Shown here: in pieces, positions 27,630 through 37,140 of the stretch | Layout of the letters: the number at the start of each line of letters is the position of its first letter | Numbering within the stretch: the stretch's first letter is position 1 | Assembly (NCBI RefSeq): GCF_002915175.1 | Contig: NZ_NXEJ01000013.1 | Location: 1 to 64,000 of the forward strand | Direction: 5' to 3' | Source: Agrobacterium rosae | Lineage (GTDB): Bacteria; Pseudomonadota; Alphaproteobacteria; Rhizobiales; Rhizobiaceae | DNA: 64,000 nucleotides | The notes under the pieces: model-generated | Databases searched by the model: none | Seen by the model: the letters and a program-made list of their open reading frames with translations, nothing else | What the model was told of the DNA's origin: nothing | Position numbers and translations under genes: made by a program

Positions 27630-28269
27630 GCCCCAAGGACCGGGGCCATGGCGCGCAACTGATCGCGGAAATCGAGGCCGCGATAGTTGGATTCCAGGTA
27701 GGCGTGGCTGAAGTCAATCAGGGCTACGACATCCGGATGATTGACGGCTTTCACCGTTGCGGCAACTTCGGCCGGAGTCTGACGATACTGGCCCGGCTCC
27801 GTTGTGAAAATATTCTCAAAGGCGATGCGAATACCGTACGCTTTGGCATGCTCGCCCAATTCGAGCAGCGCTTCGCATTGACGCTCGTCAGCGCCGGCGC
27901 GTTGAGCGATCTGATCGGCGCGCAGAAAGCCCGCGTGCTGGACGAGAACGCGGGCGTCGATGCTGTCGCAAAGCTCGACCAGTGCCTTTGCAGCATCGAC
28001 CTGGTGCCGGCGCGTTGCCGGGTCCATGAAGTTCGAGGACACGAGGCCGTGCACGGTATAGCGGAAGGAAAACGTCTCAAGAAGGGTTCTGAGCCGATCG
28101 GCACGCTCTTTGACGATGCGGCCACCCGCGATCAGATCGAGGCTGGAAAGGGCGAGTTCGACCGTGTCGACGCCGATTGCCTCAAGGCGGCGCAGCTCTC
28201 TCTCTCGAGGTTGTCAAGCTCGCCGTCCGTCGATGCCGTATTGAAGCCCGTTGCGATAATATCGTTCAT
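27630..28269 (-). pseudogene. Sugar-phosphate isomerase/epimerase-like gene, frameshifted and 3'-truncated
   Basis: From the ATG at 28269 the frame reads MNDIIATGFNTASTDGELDN, then LERE, where a GA-repeat tract at about 28,199-28,206 causes a two-base shift. The second frame continues as LRRLEAIGVDTVELALSSLD and runs through GLVSSNFMDPATRRHQVDAA, RIAFENIFTTE and [16 protein letters not shown]. This is a xylose-isomerase-like TIM-barrel (AP endonuclease family 2). Similarity ends near 27,640, short of the usual ~270 residues. It lies directly upstream of traR, like splA in the nopaline arc operon; that equivalence is an inference. Confidence 0.6.
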
Positions 28270-28292
28270 AATGATTTCCAGTTCTGAGGCGC

Positions 28293-28831
28293 TTAACCCG
28301 CTTTGGAGGCGACGGCGGCGGCCCGTTGGATTTCTCGTTCTTCGAGCCTCGCAAAGAGGCCGCGTAGCTCCGGCTCGCCGACCGCCGATGCCGCCAGACG
28401 GGGACTGAACCATTGAAGCTCGCGTTGATGGCGTTCCGGAAAGTCGTCTTCCATCCGCTGGACATCGAGAAGATGGACCTGGACCATTGCCGGAATGAAC
28501 TCGCCGTCACCAAGCCTCTTCACGTAGGTGTAATGACCCCAAGCCTTTTTTCGGACGCGTCCCCGGACACCAGCCTCCTCCCAGGCTTCCTGGCTTGCGA
28601 CCTCATGCGGCTTCTTTTTCGCCATTGGCCAACCTTTGGGTATACCCAGCGCCCGGTACCCCGGCTGGTAATAAGGAGAACCTCGATTGGGCCTGAACTG
28701 TCATCGGTTCGCCGATAGCAAATAGCGGCGTACTGGGTCCTGATTTCGCCGGTCCAGAGCTTGTCAGCTACCATTGCCAGTCGTGCTAAAGCTGTTTGTC
28801 CTGCAGGTTCACCGGGCATGGCGTGATCCAC
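28293..28831 (-). pseudogene. Nudix hydrolase gene with a frameshift at the Nudix box
   Basis: The first frame (ATG at 28831) contains QYAAICYRRTDDSSGPIEVL and TGRWVYPK; one base out of frame the protein resumes as GWPMAKKKPHEVASQEAW and EEAGVRGRV, which is the Nudix box (G...E...QEAWEEAGV). It ends at 28293. Nudix enzymes hydrolyse nucleoside diphosphates linked to other groups. The shift falls just before the catalytic helix, so no functional product is expected unless it is a sequencing error. It is co-oriented with its neighbours. Confidence 0.7.
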
Positions 28832-29022
28832 CCTCGAATTGAGAAAGCGTAGCGGTCATCCCTGGCGCGGGTGCCGACGCGTTCAACGAACTGAATATTC
28901 CTTTCCGATGCAGGATTCCTTCGAAACAAGAACCGCATCCGGCTTTTGAGCGGCGCCGCGGCCTGTAAAGGCGCTGCGCCACGATTGCGAAGAAGTGTTC
29001 AATCAAAGCGCCGGGGCTTCGA

Positions 29023-29799
29023 CTACGCGGCCGCTGAGACCTTTTCGATCAGTGGGCGCACCTTGCTGAGGAATTCCTCGCTTCCGCACGCAAAACGGAG
29101 CTTCGACGAGAGATCGATCCTGTCCCAGTCGATCGTATTGGAGATACCGAGATGGCCGAGTATCGGCAGTGCCGCCATCACATCCCAGGTCAAATCCCCG
29201 AGCGACACGTAGCCGTCGGTCTCGCCCATCGCCACTTCGATCATCGACAAGGTCGCGGCGCCGCAGAACCGGAAGCTGATCTTCAGATCATCCGAAATAA
29301 AGCGGCTGAAACCGGTCGAGGCACGCGACATATCAAGCGCTGGCAGCGGCTTGATCGGTTGACCGTTCAACCGTGTTGGAACGGTCTTGCCGCCGACCAG
29401 AATCAGATCTCGAACAGGTGCATAAATCACGCCGAATGACGGACGACGGTTCTCGTACAGACCAATCGAGATCGCCCAATTCTGGCCGCCGCGGACGAAG
29501 TTGAATGTTCCGTCGATCGGATCGATGACCCACACGCGCCCGGAGGCGCCAGGAATCTCGCCACTTTCTTCACCCATGATGCCATCATCGGGGAACGCCT
29601 CCCGCAAGCTGCCAATCAGGAATGCCTCAACGTCCTTGTCGGCCTCGGTAACGAGGTCGAGGTGTCCCTTTGTCTCGACGGGAAGGCTCGACAGGGAACG
29701 AAAGTGATCGAGGGCACGCTCGCCGGCTTTGCGGGCGATCTTCTCGACAATGGCAGCGGTATCCTGCTCGGCAGACTTTGGCATATTCTGATCAGCCAT
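29023..29799 (-). CDS. Inositol-monophosphatase-family phosphatase (possibly AccG-like arabinose phosphatase)
   Basis: 258 aa, intact. It has the family metal-binding motifs GEESGE (about residue 77), DPIDGT (about 96-101) and WDVMAALPI (about 205), so it should be a Mg-dependent, Li-sensitive sugar or inositol monophosphatase in the cytoplasm. The gene downstream in the same orientation is a Nudix relic; upstream and overlapping by 8 bases is a phosphodiesterase-like 3' end. In nopaline plasmids agrocinopine is split by AccF (phosphodiesterase) and AccG (a phosphatase of this family acting on arabinose-2-phosphate), so an accG origin is plausible. With the partner gene truncated its present role is uncertain. 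Confidence 0.75.
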   Translation of the reverse strand: MADQNMPKSAEQDTAAIVEKIARKAGERALDHFRSLSSLPVETKGHLDLVTEADKDVEAFLIGSLREAFPDDGIMGEESGEIPGASGRVWVIDPIDGTFNFVRGGQNWAISIGLYENRRPSFGVIYAPVRDLILVGGKTVPTRLNGQPIKPLPALDMSRASTGFSRFISDDLKISFRFCGAATLSMIEVAMGETDGYVSLGDLTWDVMAALPILGHLGISNTIDWDRIDLSSKLRFACGSEEFLSKVRPLIEKVSAAA

Positions 29800-30150
29800 T
29801 TGCTTCTTCTTTCAGCCTTGCAACCTGTGCGACATCATCTCCGAGAAACTGGTCGAGCTCCCCGTCGCGGGTTCCCTGGATAACCTGAGCTTCGACATTG
29901 ATGCCGTACTGCATCAGCTTTTCATGATGTCCGGCTGGCAGGTAGCAGAATGCCGCGAAGCCCTTGTCTCGAAGCTGGCGCGCCTCGCCGCTGGCGAAGT
30001 GGTATATCTCGATGTTCATCGCATCGAGGTCGGCCTGGCGGGCAATAGCGGCAGGGTCGATCAGCCGGGAATGCATCAGGCCGACAGTCGGAACTTCGGG
30101 TCCCCGACCTGTACCATTCGGTGAGCAATGGATAGGGGAGTTGATATCGT
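29792..30150 (-). pseudogene. 3' remnant of a phosphodiesterase-like gene (accF-like?)
   Basis: The frame starting at 30076 reads MHSRLIDPAAIARQADLDAM and continues to YGINVEAQVIQGTRDGELDQ, which resembles the C-terminal part of a glycerophosphodiester-phosphodiesterase-type TIM-barrel. Upstream the similarity seems to continue one base out of frame (MVQVGDPKFRLSA), then is lost. It overlaps the phosphatase start by 8 bases, implying a former operon. Assignment to accF is an inference from the neighbour and the weak motif. Confidence 0.4.
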
Positions 30151-30554
30151 CAACCGTTCACTTCTAAAGAAATAGCGCCACTCAGCTTCCTCAGCGGCTT
30201 TATCCAGCGATTTCCTATTATGTCGGCATAGTTCTCAAGATCGACAGCCTGTCACGGTTAAGCGAGAAATGAATAAGAAGGCTGATAATTCGGATCTCTG
30301 CGAGGGAGATGATATTTGATCACAGGCAGCAACGCTCTGTCATCGTTACAATCAACATGCTACCCTCCGCGAGATCATCCGTGTTTCAAACCCGGCAGCT
30401 TGGTTGCCGTTCTTCCGAATAGCATCGGTAACATGAGCAAAGTCTGCCGCCTTACAACGGCTCTCCCGCTGACGCCGTCCCGGACTGATGGGCTGCCTGT
30501 ATCGAGTGGTGATTTTGTGCCGAGCTGCCGGTCGGGGAGCTGTTGGCTGGCTGG
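30151..30554. other. Non-coding stretch outside the left border
   Basis: About 400 bases with no frame I can support. It joins the decayed acc/arc-like block to the left T-DNA border. GC content falls sharply just to the right of it. Confidence 0.5.
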
Positions 30555-30579
30555 TGGCAGGATATATTGTGGTGTAAAC
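30555..30579 (+). repeat. T-DNA left border (25-bp border repeat)
   Basis: Begins TGGCAGGATATATTG and ends GGTGTAAAC, identical as far as I recall to the nopaline-type left border. It fits the border consensus (TGRCAGGATATAT, six variable bases, GTMAAN). VirD1/VirD2 would nick the bottom strand between bases 3 and 4. The orientation, the same as the repeat at 49319-49343, makes this the left end of the T-DNA. Confidence 0.95.
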
Positions 30580-30966
30580 AAATTGACGCTTAGACAACTT
30601 AATAACACATTGCGGACGTTTTTAATGTACTGAATTCACATCCGTTTGATACTTGTCTAAAATTGGCTGATTTCGAGTGCATCTATGCATTAAAACAATC
30701 TAATGACAATTATTACCAAGCATCAATGAGATGATGTGTGTGTCTATGTGTAAATATTGCGCGGAGTCATTACAGTTATAATTATTTTACGAGTTATTTA
30801 AAGTTATAAATACATTTATATACCAAGATATATAGACTATTATAAAATATGAAACTTATATAAGTAATTCAATATTACAGAGAATAGATAGATAACATAA
30901 ATTGCTTCCTATGTCTGATATACAGGATTCTATAATAATATCACGGTACAGATTTTCCATCTTGCT
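30580..30966. other. AT-rich non-coding left end of the T-DNA
   Basis: 387 very AT-rich bases between the left border and the stop of the first T-DNA gene (minus strand). It should hold the 3' UTR and polyadenylation signals of that gene; several A/T-rich runs are present but no single signal stands out. Confidence 0.5.
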
Positions 30967-32544
30967 CTATAACGTCGGCTCTGAACGATCATTGAGGAGT
31001 CTCGAGCCAACGTGCATGAATAGTCTCCCCCAAAGTTTGGGAAAAAGGCTCAGGAAAAAGATCAGTACGAAGGCTATCCAGAAATGAATGTTGGCGAACC
31101 CAGCAAGAAAAGTTTTTTTCGTCAGAAGCCAGTAACTCGAATTGCCCAGCACGAATAAAGTGCTTGGAAAACTTACGCCGGCGGTTGCGGTGAAAAGGCG
31201 CAACAGATCGTGCGAGCTTTGCGAATTATCCATAACGTCAACAGCGGCCCGCGCAGCTAACGGCACAAGATTGGCCGCCGCAATAAGGCCTGAATAGGCA
31301 TCGGTTGGAAACGTAGAGAGGCATATCAGGCCAGCCATCGTCAGGATTGCTACTAGTATGCCTGCTTTGCCTCCCCGAGGATTGCGGTCTTTATCGTCGG
31401 CAATATGGCCGACCCACCGGAGAACCCTCAGGGCATCTTCATGGTCTTGTTTGTGGTAACCGATCTGAATACGGAGACGGTTACTCACCTCAAAGGTGTC
31501 GAGCCAGGAATAGATGATGGCGCTGGAATTCCTCAATCTTGTGTATTCAGAAGTGAAATCGGAACTCTGAGCTGTAGAAATCCTTTTCATCCGCAAGAAA
31601 GAGTATTTTAATAAATCCCGGATGTTCTTCCTGTTCTGCATCAGCATTTGCCACAGAATGCATAGTGACGCCTTCCATGCTACATCTTTGGCGGTGTGAA
31701 ATGTGGTTCCCTCATGTTGGGGCATAGCAATGGCGAATAAGCCAAAAATTAAAACTGGCAATCCTCCGAGGAAGACTTCGCAAGCCAGGTGAGCGGCGAG
31801 CCTCGTGTCCGCCCAAGGATAATCAAAAATCGCAAGCACCATAAGCTGTGTTTGCAGAGTAATAGGCCCAGAGCGCAAGACGGCAACTTCCGCTCCAAGT
31901 GAGGCAGATACTATGTCGGGCAGGACAACCGCCAACTGCATTATGACCAACCAAAGCCAGAACAGACCCCTCTCCGAAAGGGGTAGGTGGCATTTTAGTT
32001 GCCACCTCATTTCTTGCGTTTGAATGGATTGCGCGCTTCGACGCAGGTACTTTTTAACTTCTTTGGGCAGGCTGGGGAGTTCAAGAATAACTCGAAAGGC
32101 GTCGTCTCTTTCCTTGCGCGCTTGAGTGGCCCAAGCGTTTCGCGTGGATAGGGGCATGCGCATGAGGATATCCGTCAAGCTGTTCTCCGAACTGGCGAAT
32201 GGACGATAAGATTTGTCGGCAATATCTTCATCAGGAATGACGGCCGGTTCCGGTGCTGCTCTTAAAGCAAACGCATCTACATGGTCATGGGCCGCTGGCT
32301 GGTGCGTTGAACAAAAGATCTGCTGCATATGATGTGATACCATGCCTTCATCTTCTGGCAGTGGAGTGACGGAATGGCCTCGAATGCAGTCTGCTTCTTG
32401 GCCGACATCGGTTTCCTCAGTGATGTAAGAGTAAGGTCCTCCCAAGAAGGGTGAAGGGAGGATTTTTCTGACATGGAGGGAGTGAAGCCAGCTGCTTTTG
32501 AGCTTTCTTTCTATCGCCTCAACCGGAGTGTTCTGGTTCTCCAT
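30967..32544 (-). CDS. T-DNA-encoded multi-spanning membrane protein, function unknown
   Basis: About 525 aa from the ATG at 32544 (MENQNTPVEAIERK); the frame is open to a TTG at 32583, unsuitable for plant translation. I do not recognise the family; it is not a RolB-like (plast) protein. Residues 1 to about 190 are polar. Then come hydrophobic stretches: LFWLWLVIMQLAVVLPDIV, LACEVFLGGLPVLIFGLFAI, ILVAILTMAGLICLSTFP, a segment around SGLIAAANLVPLAARAAV, one at VSFPSTLFVLGNSSYWLL, and ANIHFWIAFVLIFFLSLFP near the end, so five or six membrane spans. It lies between the left border and the plast cluster, so it should be expressed in the plant. It may be the lettered 'c' gene of nopaline T-DNAs; I cannot confirm this. 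Confidence 0.7.
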   Translation of the reverse strand: MENQNTPVEAIERKLKSSWLHSLHVRKILPSPFLGGPYSYITEETDVGQEADCIRGHSVTPLPEDEGMVSHHMQQIFCSTHQPAAHDHVDAFALRAAPEPAVIPDEDIADKSYRPFASSENSLTDILMRMPLSTRNAWATQARKERDDAFRVILELPSLPKEVKKYLRRSAQSIQTQEMRWQLKCHLPLSERGLFWLWLVIMQLAVVLPDIVSASLGAEVAVLRSGPITLQTQLMVLAIFDYPWADTRLAAHLACEVFLGGLPVLIFGLFAIAMPQHEGTTFHTAKDVAWKASLCILWQMLMQNRKNIRDLLKYSFLRMKRISTAQSSDFTSEYTRLRNSSAIIYSWLDTFEVSNRLRIQIGYHKQDHEDALRVLRWVGHIADDKDRNPRGGKAGILVAILTMAGLICLSTFPTDAYSGLIAAANLVPLAARAAVDVMDNSQSSHDLLRLFTATAGVSFPSTLFVLGNSSYWLLTKKTFLAGFANIHFWIAFVLIFFLSLFPKLWGRLFMHVGSRLLNDRSEPTL

Positions 32545-33584
32545 TGATAACTTGGCACAGCTTGAGGCATCCAGGGAATGCAAAAGCTCCTTTATTAATT
32601 GTGCTCGAATCCACCGAATAAAAATGCACCGCGTGGGTCTCGGTCCTGTTTTGGCCTATAAGTCAAAGCAGCGGCGTCGACTAGACGATAGTCAGTTGTT
32701 TTTTTAAAGGAAAACGAGTTTTCTATTCGGAAAGAAAATGTGCCGTTCGCCTAATAATGATGCCAATGACTTAATCTGTACGACGGATCGTGTAATATTA
32801 TAGAGCCAAGTGCGATTCAATGAATTTCAATTGTTGGTATTTCAGCGAATTTGTATTTTTCCATTTGGAATGGTATAACAGCACGTTCATAACGTTAAAG
32901 GAAAGGGGAGGCATATACGCGGAATATTTAACTGTATCAATGAAATTGAAATATTCAATCTGGCACGCAGAACCCACATCAACAGTTTAACTCGACTCTC
33001 GGAAAGCCAGCTATCATTCGAAAATCTGTCGCTTCCTCTAGCGCCGCTGTGATTGTAGGGCGAAATGACAAACTGCGCGACGTTGCCTGAATGACTGGCT
33101 GTATGGCATGGGACGCGTTCTTGAAAGAGAGTCGCTAAGATAAACCTCTCCAACCCAACCGAAACATGGTTGCTTCCGTGTTTCGAACACAGCAGTTTCA
33201 CCTCATTGCGAGACTTGTTGAGAGATTTTCAAATTTGTCGGCAGGTTCGATTGCTGACTATTGATTTACACGAAAGTGTGAAAAACAAGTCCTTATCGTG
33301 GCAGTTGGTATGATGTTCAGGAGCAACGCAATTCAAAAGTGGACCCAGGCTGTTTCACGGGTCCCATCGCGGTGCCCAAATATCTGAGTAGCATCAAAGC
33401 TCTGGTGACGGTCAAATGAATTCGTCGGTGTTCTGGGAACAAGCGTTTGAAAATGTTGATATGCTCACTTCCCACTTTGACAAGTGCGGCACGAGCGAAA
33501 TAGTAACCTAAACTTTCTTTATTGCGATGTTTGACAATCACTGGGCAGGTGAGTGTTATAATAGAGGGCCACTAGCCTTCGGCC
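32545..33584. other. Intergenic T-DNA with divergent promoters
   Basis: About 1 kb between the divergent membrane-protein gene and the first plast gene. A TATAATAG box at 33557-33564 serves the plus-strand gene. For the minus-strand gene a possible TATA element lies near 32,656-32,665 (CTTATAGG on the minus strand). Short minus-strand frames (32887-33201, 33317-33541) carry no motif I recognise and look fortuitous or decayed. Confidence 0.5.
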
Positions 33585-34316
33585 ATGCACACCTCACTAA
33601 TGTCTTACAATCAAAATATGATACCCTCAGGGGATGATCGCCCCGTCTTTCCGACAATTGATTTGTTCGCAAACACCTCCCTGGAAGAACTTCAGCAGAG
33701 CCTATGCGCGGCGGTCGCAAATTATAGGGATTTCCTCACTCGAAAGATTCTCCCCTTCCAGCAATCTTGGGTTGTCCGAGTCCTGTCCGAATCCGGCCTA
33801 GACGAAGAGACTCTGCGCGCAATCAAAAGCTGTGTCTTCACGCCGTGTTGCAGCATTCCTGGCGCCGTCCAGCCAGATAGAATTTGCCAACATGACTCAC
33901 CAATCTACATCTACACCTCCCTGAATTTATTATCGCAATACGTCGAAGGAAAAACCCTATTGCGGTGCTATCGCAAATTTGTGCTGGCTTCATCACTCCC
34001 ACCATACCGAACGGATATTCCAGCAGAGGAGCTCAAGAACGTACTCAACAGTATCTTGCCAGGCGCCTATAGCATGCCGCATGCCGTAAGCTGCTTCGTG
34101 GCCATTTTGCCCAGTAAGAAATTCACGATCAGCATGTCCAAAATCACCACCCGTGGTGGCGCGGAGGAGCATTTTGTCGTTTTCAGTAGAGAAGAGAACG
34201 ACATAATCCCATACGACATCGTCGCAGTGGGGAAGACGCTGTTCTCCCAGTCGGACGAGGAATTTGGTTTGCCAAATCTCAGCTTCGATGAACTACAGAA
34301 CCTTATCAGCACTTAA
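33585..34316 (+). CDS. Plast (RolB-family) T-DNA protein
   Basis: 243 aa. It has the plast-family signatures: a central PIYIYTS motif (compare LMYVYCS, PLYIYCP and PIYVYCS in the other copies), the AILPSKKF motif (compare AFLPSKSF), and a C-terminal PYDIVAVGKTLF (compare VEIIAVGKALF). These proteins alter plant growth by mechanisms mostly unknown. A TATA box at 33557 is so close that transcripts may start past the first ATG; in-frame ATGs at 33600 and 33618 could then be used. AATAAA-type signals occur near 34,462. Probably one of the lettered left-T-DNA genes (d or e), symbol not assigned. Confidence 0.75.
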   Translation: MHTSLMSYNQNMIPSGDDRPVFPTIDLFANTSLEELQQSLCAAVANYRDFLTRKILPFQQSWVVRVLSESGLDEETLRAIKSCVFTPCCSIPGAVQPDRICQHDSPIYIYTSLNLLSQYVEGKTLLRCYRKFVLASSLPPYRTDIPAEELKNVLNSILPGAYSMPHAVSCFVAILPSKKFTISMSKITTRGGAEEHFVVFSREENDIIPYDIVAVGKTLFSQSDEEFGLPNLSFDELQNLIST

Positions 34317-35021
34317 TCTGTTTTCTATTCATGGATAGAAAACAACCCTAGTGTATGGGATCAATATAACCATGCTAGTGCCACTGTGTATCTCCCGATG
34401 AGACATGTAATGATATGGATGCATGTTTCATGCAAGGATAAGAATGTGATAAAAATAATTTAATAAAAATAAGTCCTTGATGCTTTTCTGAAACATCTTT
34501 GAGGAAGTATTATTTATTGAACAGATTTTACACAAATTGAAAATTCATCCTGGTGAAACAGCGTATTTTTTTGACAGAATCGTAATGATTCGTGAGACAA
34601 TGTGGGCCATCGTTTTCGGGCATCGAAAGCTGGCTTCGTCACGAGCCAAGCGAAGGCCCAAGCCTCAATTTTGCGATGAGCCAGGGAGGCACGCTACGTG
34701 TCTGTCAGCAATTATAGGACTATGGTGGATGCTTTTTGACAATGTGGCGATAAGGATCACCTCGATAAGCTCGAAACCTGCTTTATGTCATTCACATGTC
34801 AATTATCGAAAAAACGGCCCTACGCTCATCCAATAGTTAAGTAACGGGTCCTGTTTGTAGTTTAACAGACAGGAATGCTGTTTCCAGAAGGCATTTCAAC
34901 AGTATAAAGCCGTAAAATTACCATGATCACGTTCCCTGCACATGCGTTTTTCAGCTATAAAGCAAGATTCAATCTCTGGGGCTCCAAAGAGCTCCGGATG
35001 CTACACCCCTCATAAAGCTTA
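34317..35021. other. Intergenic T-DNA between two plast genes
   Basis: AT-rich, with a polyadenylation-type AATAAAA near 34,462 for the upstream gene and two TATAAAG boxes (about 34,902 and 34956-34962) for the downstream one. A 99-codon plus-strand frame at 34537-34836 has no recognisable motif; I do not count it as a gene. Confidence 0.5.
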
Positions 35022-35717
35022 ATGATGGTATATCAGCGTCCTGTTTTCAGGGTGATTAGCCTGCTGCGGATCCGGAACCGCGAAGAGGCCAAGCTCGTGC
35101 TGATCGGAGCAGTCGTGGTTTATCGCAATTTTGTGGAACAAACCTTGGCTGATGCCCAAAAAAATTGGGTCAAGTCACTCGTACTCTACGACGATCCGGG
35201 TGATGCTGTGACCGGAATCCTGACATGGTTCAGCAGGTGTGCATGCTTGCACGGACCGAGGTTGGGGCCGTTGGACACAATCGCCGTGAATGATAATCCG
35301 CTCTACATTTACTGTCCTCGCAGGAAGCTTGAGGAATATGCAAAAGAACGTATTGTGTCTTTTCATTCAGAGATCGGCTCGGTCGTGTGCTCCATGTCAC
35401 CCTTCGATGCAGGCGTGACGCGTGAGAAGGTCCGCTATGGGCATAACCTGATATCCCCAGGGTCTTGCCTCCTTCCGGATGCTTTGGAAGCCTATGTCGC
35501 CTTTCTCCCGAGCAAGTCGTTTCTGAAATTGCCATATAGCGTTTATGAGGTTCACAATGATCGTTATGTTCATAAGTTCTTTGCGCTGCTCCCAGGATCC
35601 CGCTTTCATTTTGAAGTCGTAGCGGTTGGTTTGGCCTATCCCGCTGCCAAAAAAAGGCCTTCTGGTCTTGGAATTCTGCGTTGTTGCTTCACCGGAAAGA
35701 CAAACACCTGCCTGTAA
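35022..35717 (+). CDS. Plast (RolB-family) T-DNA protein, gene 5-like N-terminus
   Basis: 231 aa. It begins MMVYQRPVFRVISLLRIRNR and resembles the gene-5-type protein at 39472 (MYHSRPIFNIIDSSNIQDRR) over its whole length, including the ITREKVR/ITKETMR-type segment, the PLYIYCP motif, AYVAFLPSKSF and the VVAVGLAY segment. The last 15 residues contain a Cys pair (RCCFTGKT). TATAAAG at 34956-34962 lies 66 bases before the ATG, a normal plant promoter distance. The two genes are likely duplicates. Confidence 0.75.
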   Translation: MMVYQRPVFRVISLLRIRNREEAKLVLIGAVVVYRNFVEQTLADAQKNWVKSLVLYDDPGDAVTGILTWFSRCACLHGPRLGPLDTIAVNDNPLYIYCPRRKLEEYAKERIVSFHSEIGSVVCSMSPFDAGVTREKVRYGHNLISPGSCLLPDALEAYVAFLPSKSFLKLPYSVYEVHNDRYVHKFFALLPGSRFHFEVVAVGLAYPAAKKRPSGLGILRCCFTGKTNTCL

Positions 35718-36195
35718 GAAACTAAGCGTTGGAATGAAGCCAGAAGGTCCGCATCGCCGTTTACCGGTTTATTGTGAAATATCTTTTAAGTTATGATAAT
35801 CTGCTGTTGCACGTCGGCAGCAGATCGTGGGCTATTGCCACTATGTACTACGTTCTGTTTTCAAGCACTGTAGCATCTTTCTAAGCGAAATAAATTATCT
35901 CGTTTGTTTGTGTTTTTGAAACAAATATTCATACAGAACAGTGCGATATGTCGTAAAATAGTAAACATGCTGTTCAAAGTTCTTATTCCCAGGCAATTAC
36001 CTCGGATACCTATAGTTTTAAAAGAATACCATACATATAACGACATATACGTTTTGATGCCACACAAAGTCAATGAATAGCGGGAAATAGTCGTAAGCGA
36101 AAGTTATCTTGTGTGTGACGAACTGTGTAATTGGATTCAGGGTCTATTTAAAGCCTTTTGAGCGGATGAGGTGAAGACCATTTCTGCAAATAGAT
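35718..36195. other. Intergenic T-DNA between two plast genes
   Basis: 478 AT-rich bases. A TATTTAAAG element starts near 36,145, about 50 bases before the next ATG, and is a plausible TATA box. No gene seen. Confidence 0.5.
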
Positions 36196-37140
36196 ATGAT
36201 GGTTCCACCACGTCCAGGCTTCGCTCCGCTTAGTCTTGAATCTATTAATGACAGAATGGAAATGCATCTATTTTTGACCAGTGCATGCATCCTATATCAT
36301 ATCTATATCCGCGATAATCTCCTGATTTATCAGGAGATTTGGACGAAATACTGGCGGGGACGATTGGCAGAGAGCGCGCTAAAAAACGAAATTTCCGCGT
36401 TATATCTTCGTCTCCCATTTCCTCGTCCGCCGACGCTTCAGTCCATCGCAGAGCAGGAGGTGATCTGTAAAGACGCGGCGCCAATCTATGTTTATTGTTC
36501 CCGGGAAGCTATGCTGAGTCATGTGCAGTCTAAGGATCTTTGCCAATTCGGAAGGGCGAACCTTCTCGCATGCACGTTAGCTCCTTACCGAACCGGAGTT
36601 ACAATCGAAATGGTGCGATGTTTGTTCAAGCGTTTACGCGATGGAAATCGCGTCGAAGCTGGAACCGGCGAAGAAGACTTGAGTCATTTTGTGGCCTTCC
36701 TTCCCACCACGGCTTTCCGGCGAGGGCCGCGGTTTTACCTGGGTGGCGAAAATGTCCAATTCTTTCTACGAGAAGGAGGGTTGGAACTCCCTTGCCACAT
36801 CATCGCGTTCGGTAGAGCGTTGTTCAGCGAAATACTAGCTGATGGCTCGTCCTGGGACTGGAAAAGCGTCGGGGAGAGTTCTCGTTTGAATCATGTTCGG
36901 GCCAGTGTCGAATTGTCACGCAACGTTCCAACGGCGGAGACAACTGATAATTGGGCCGAAGCGGCTTTAGGAGCCGACGCCGTGTACCCCGTGCGGCCTC
37001 CAAATCTGACCCCGACGCAAGATCATCCTTGCAAACCCTTGCTTTCGGGAAATCGAGTGCCGAATGAACGTCATAGACCTTGGAAGCGCTTCTTCAAGAA
37101 GCTCCGATCTGTTTCAAAGCATTTCTACTTTAATCGCTGA
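36196..37140 (+). CDS. Plast (RolB-family) T-DNA protein with a C-terminal extension
   Basis: 314 aa, longer than most family members (200-240). Residues 1 to about 215 are plast: PIYVYCSREAM, SHFVAFLPTTAF and CHIIAFGRALF mark the usual motifs. About 95 further residues follow: a polar, Pro-rich linker and a strongly basic tail (RPWKRFFKKLRSVSKHFYF). The tail could target membrane or nucleus; that is inference. The 3' end faces acs, 461 bases away. Confidence 0.75.
   Translation: MMVPPRPGFAPLSLESINDRMEMHLFLTSACILYHIYIRDNLLIYQEIWTKYWRGRLAESALKNEISALYLRLPFPRPPTLQSIAEQEVICKDAAPIYVYCSREAMLSHVQSKDLCQFGRANLLACTLAPYRTGVTIEMVRCLFKRLRDGNRVEAGTGEEDLSHFVAFLPTTAFRRGPRFYLGGENVQFFLREGGLELPCHIIAFGRALFSEILADGSSWDWKSVGESSRLNHVRASVELSRNVPTAETTDNWAEAALGADAVYPVRPPNLTPTQDHPCKPLLSGNRVPNERHRPWKRFFKKLRSVSKHFYFNR

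Noticed and set aside
32887-33541. Two minus-strand frames of 104 and 74 codons upstream of the first plast gene
   Set aside because: No known family and located in a divergent promoter region; they may be decayed DNA but cannot be supported.
34537-34836. 99-codon plus-strand frame between two plast genes
   Set aside because: No motif, poor composition and no promoter at normal distance; treated as chance open frame in the spacer.
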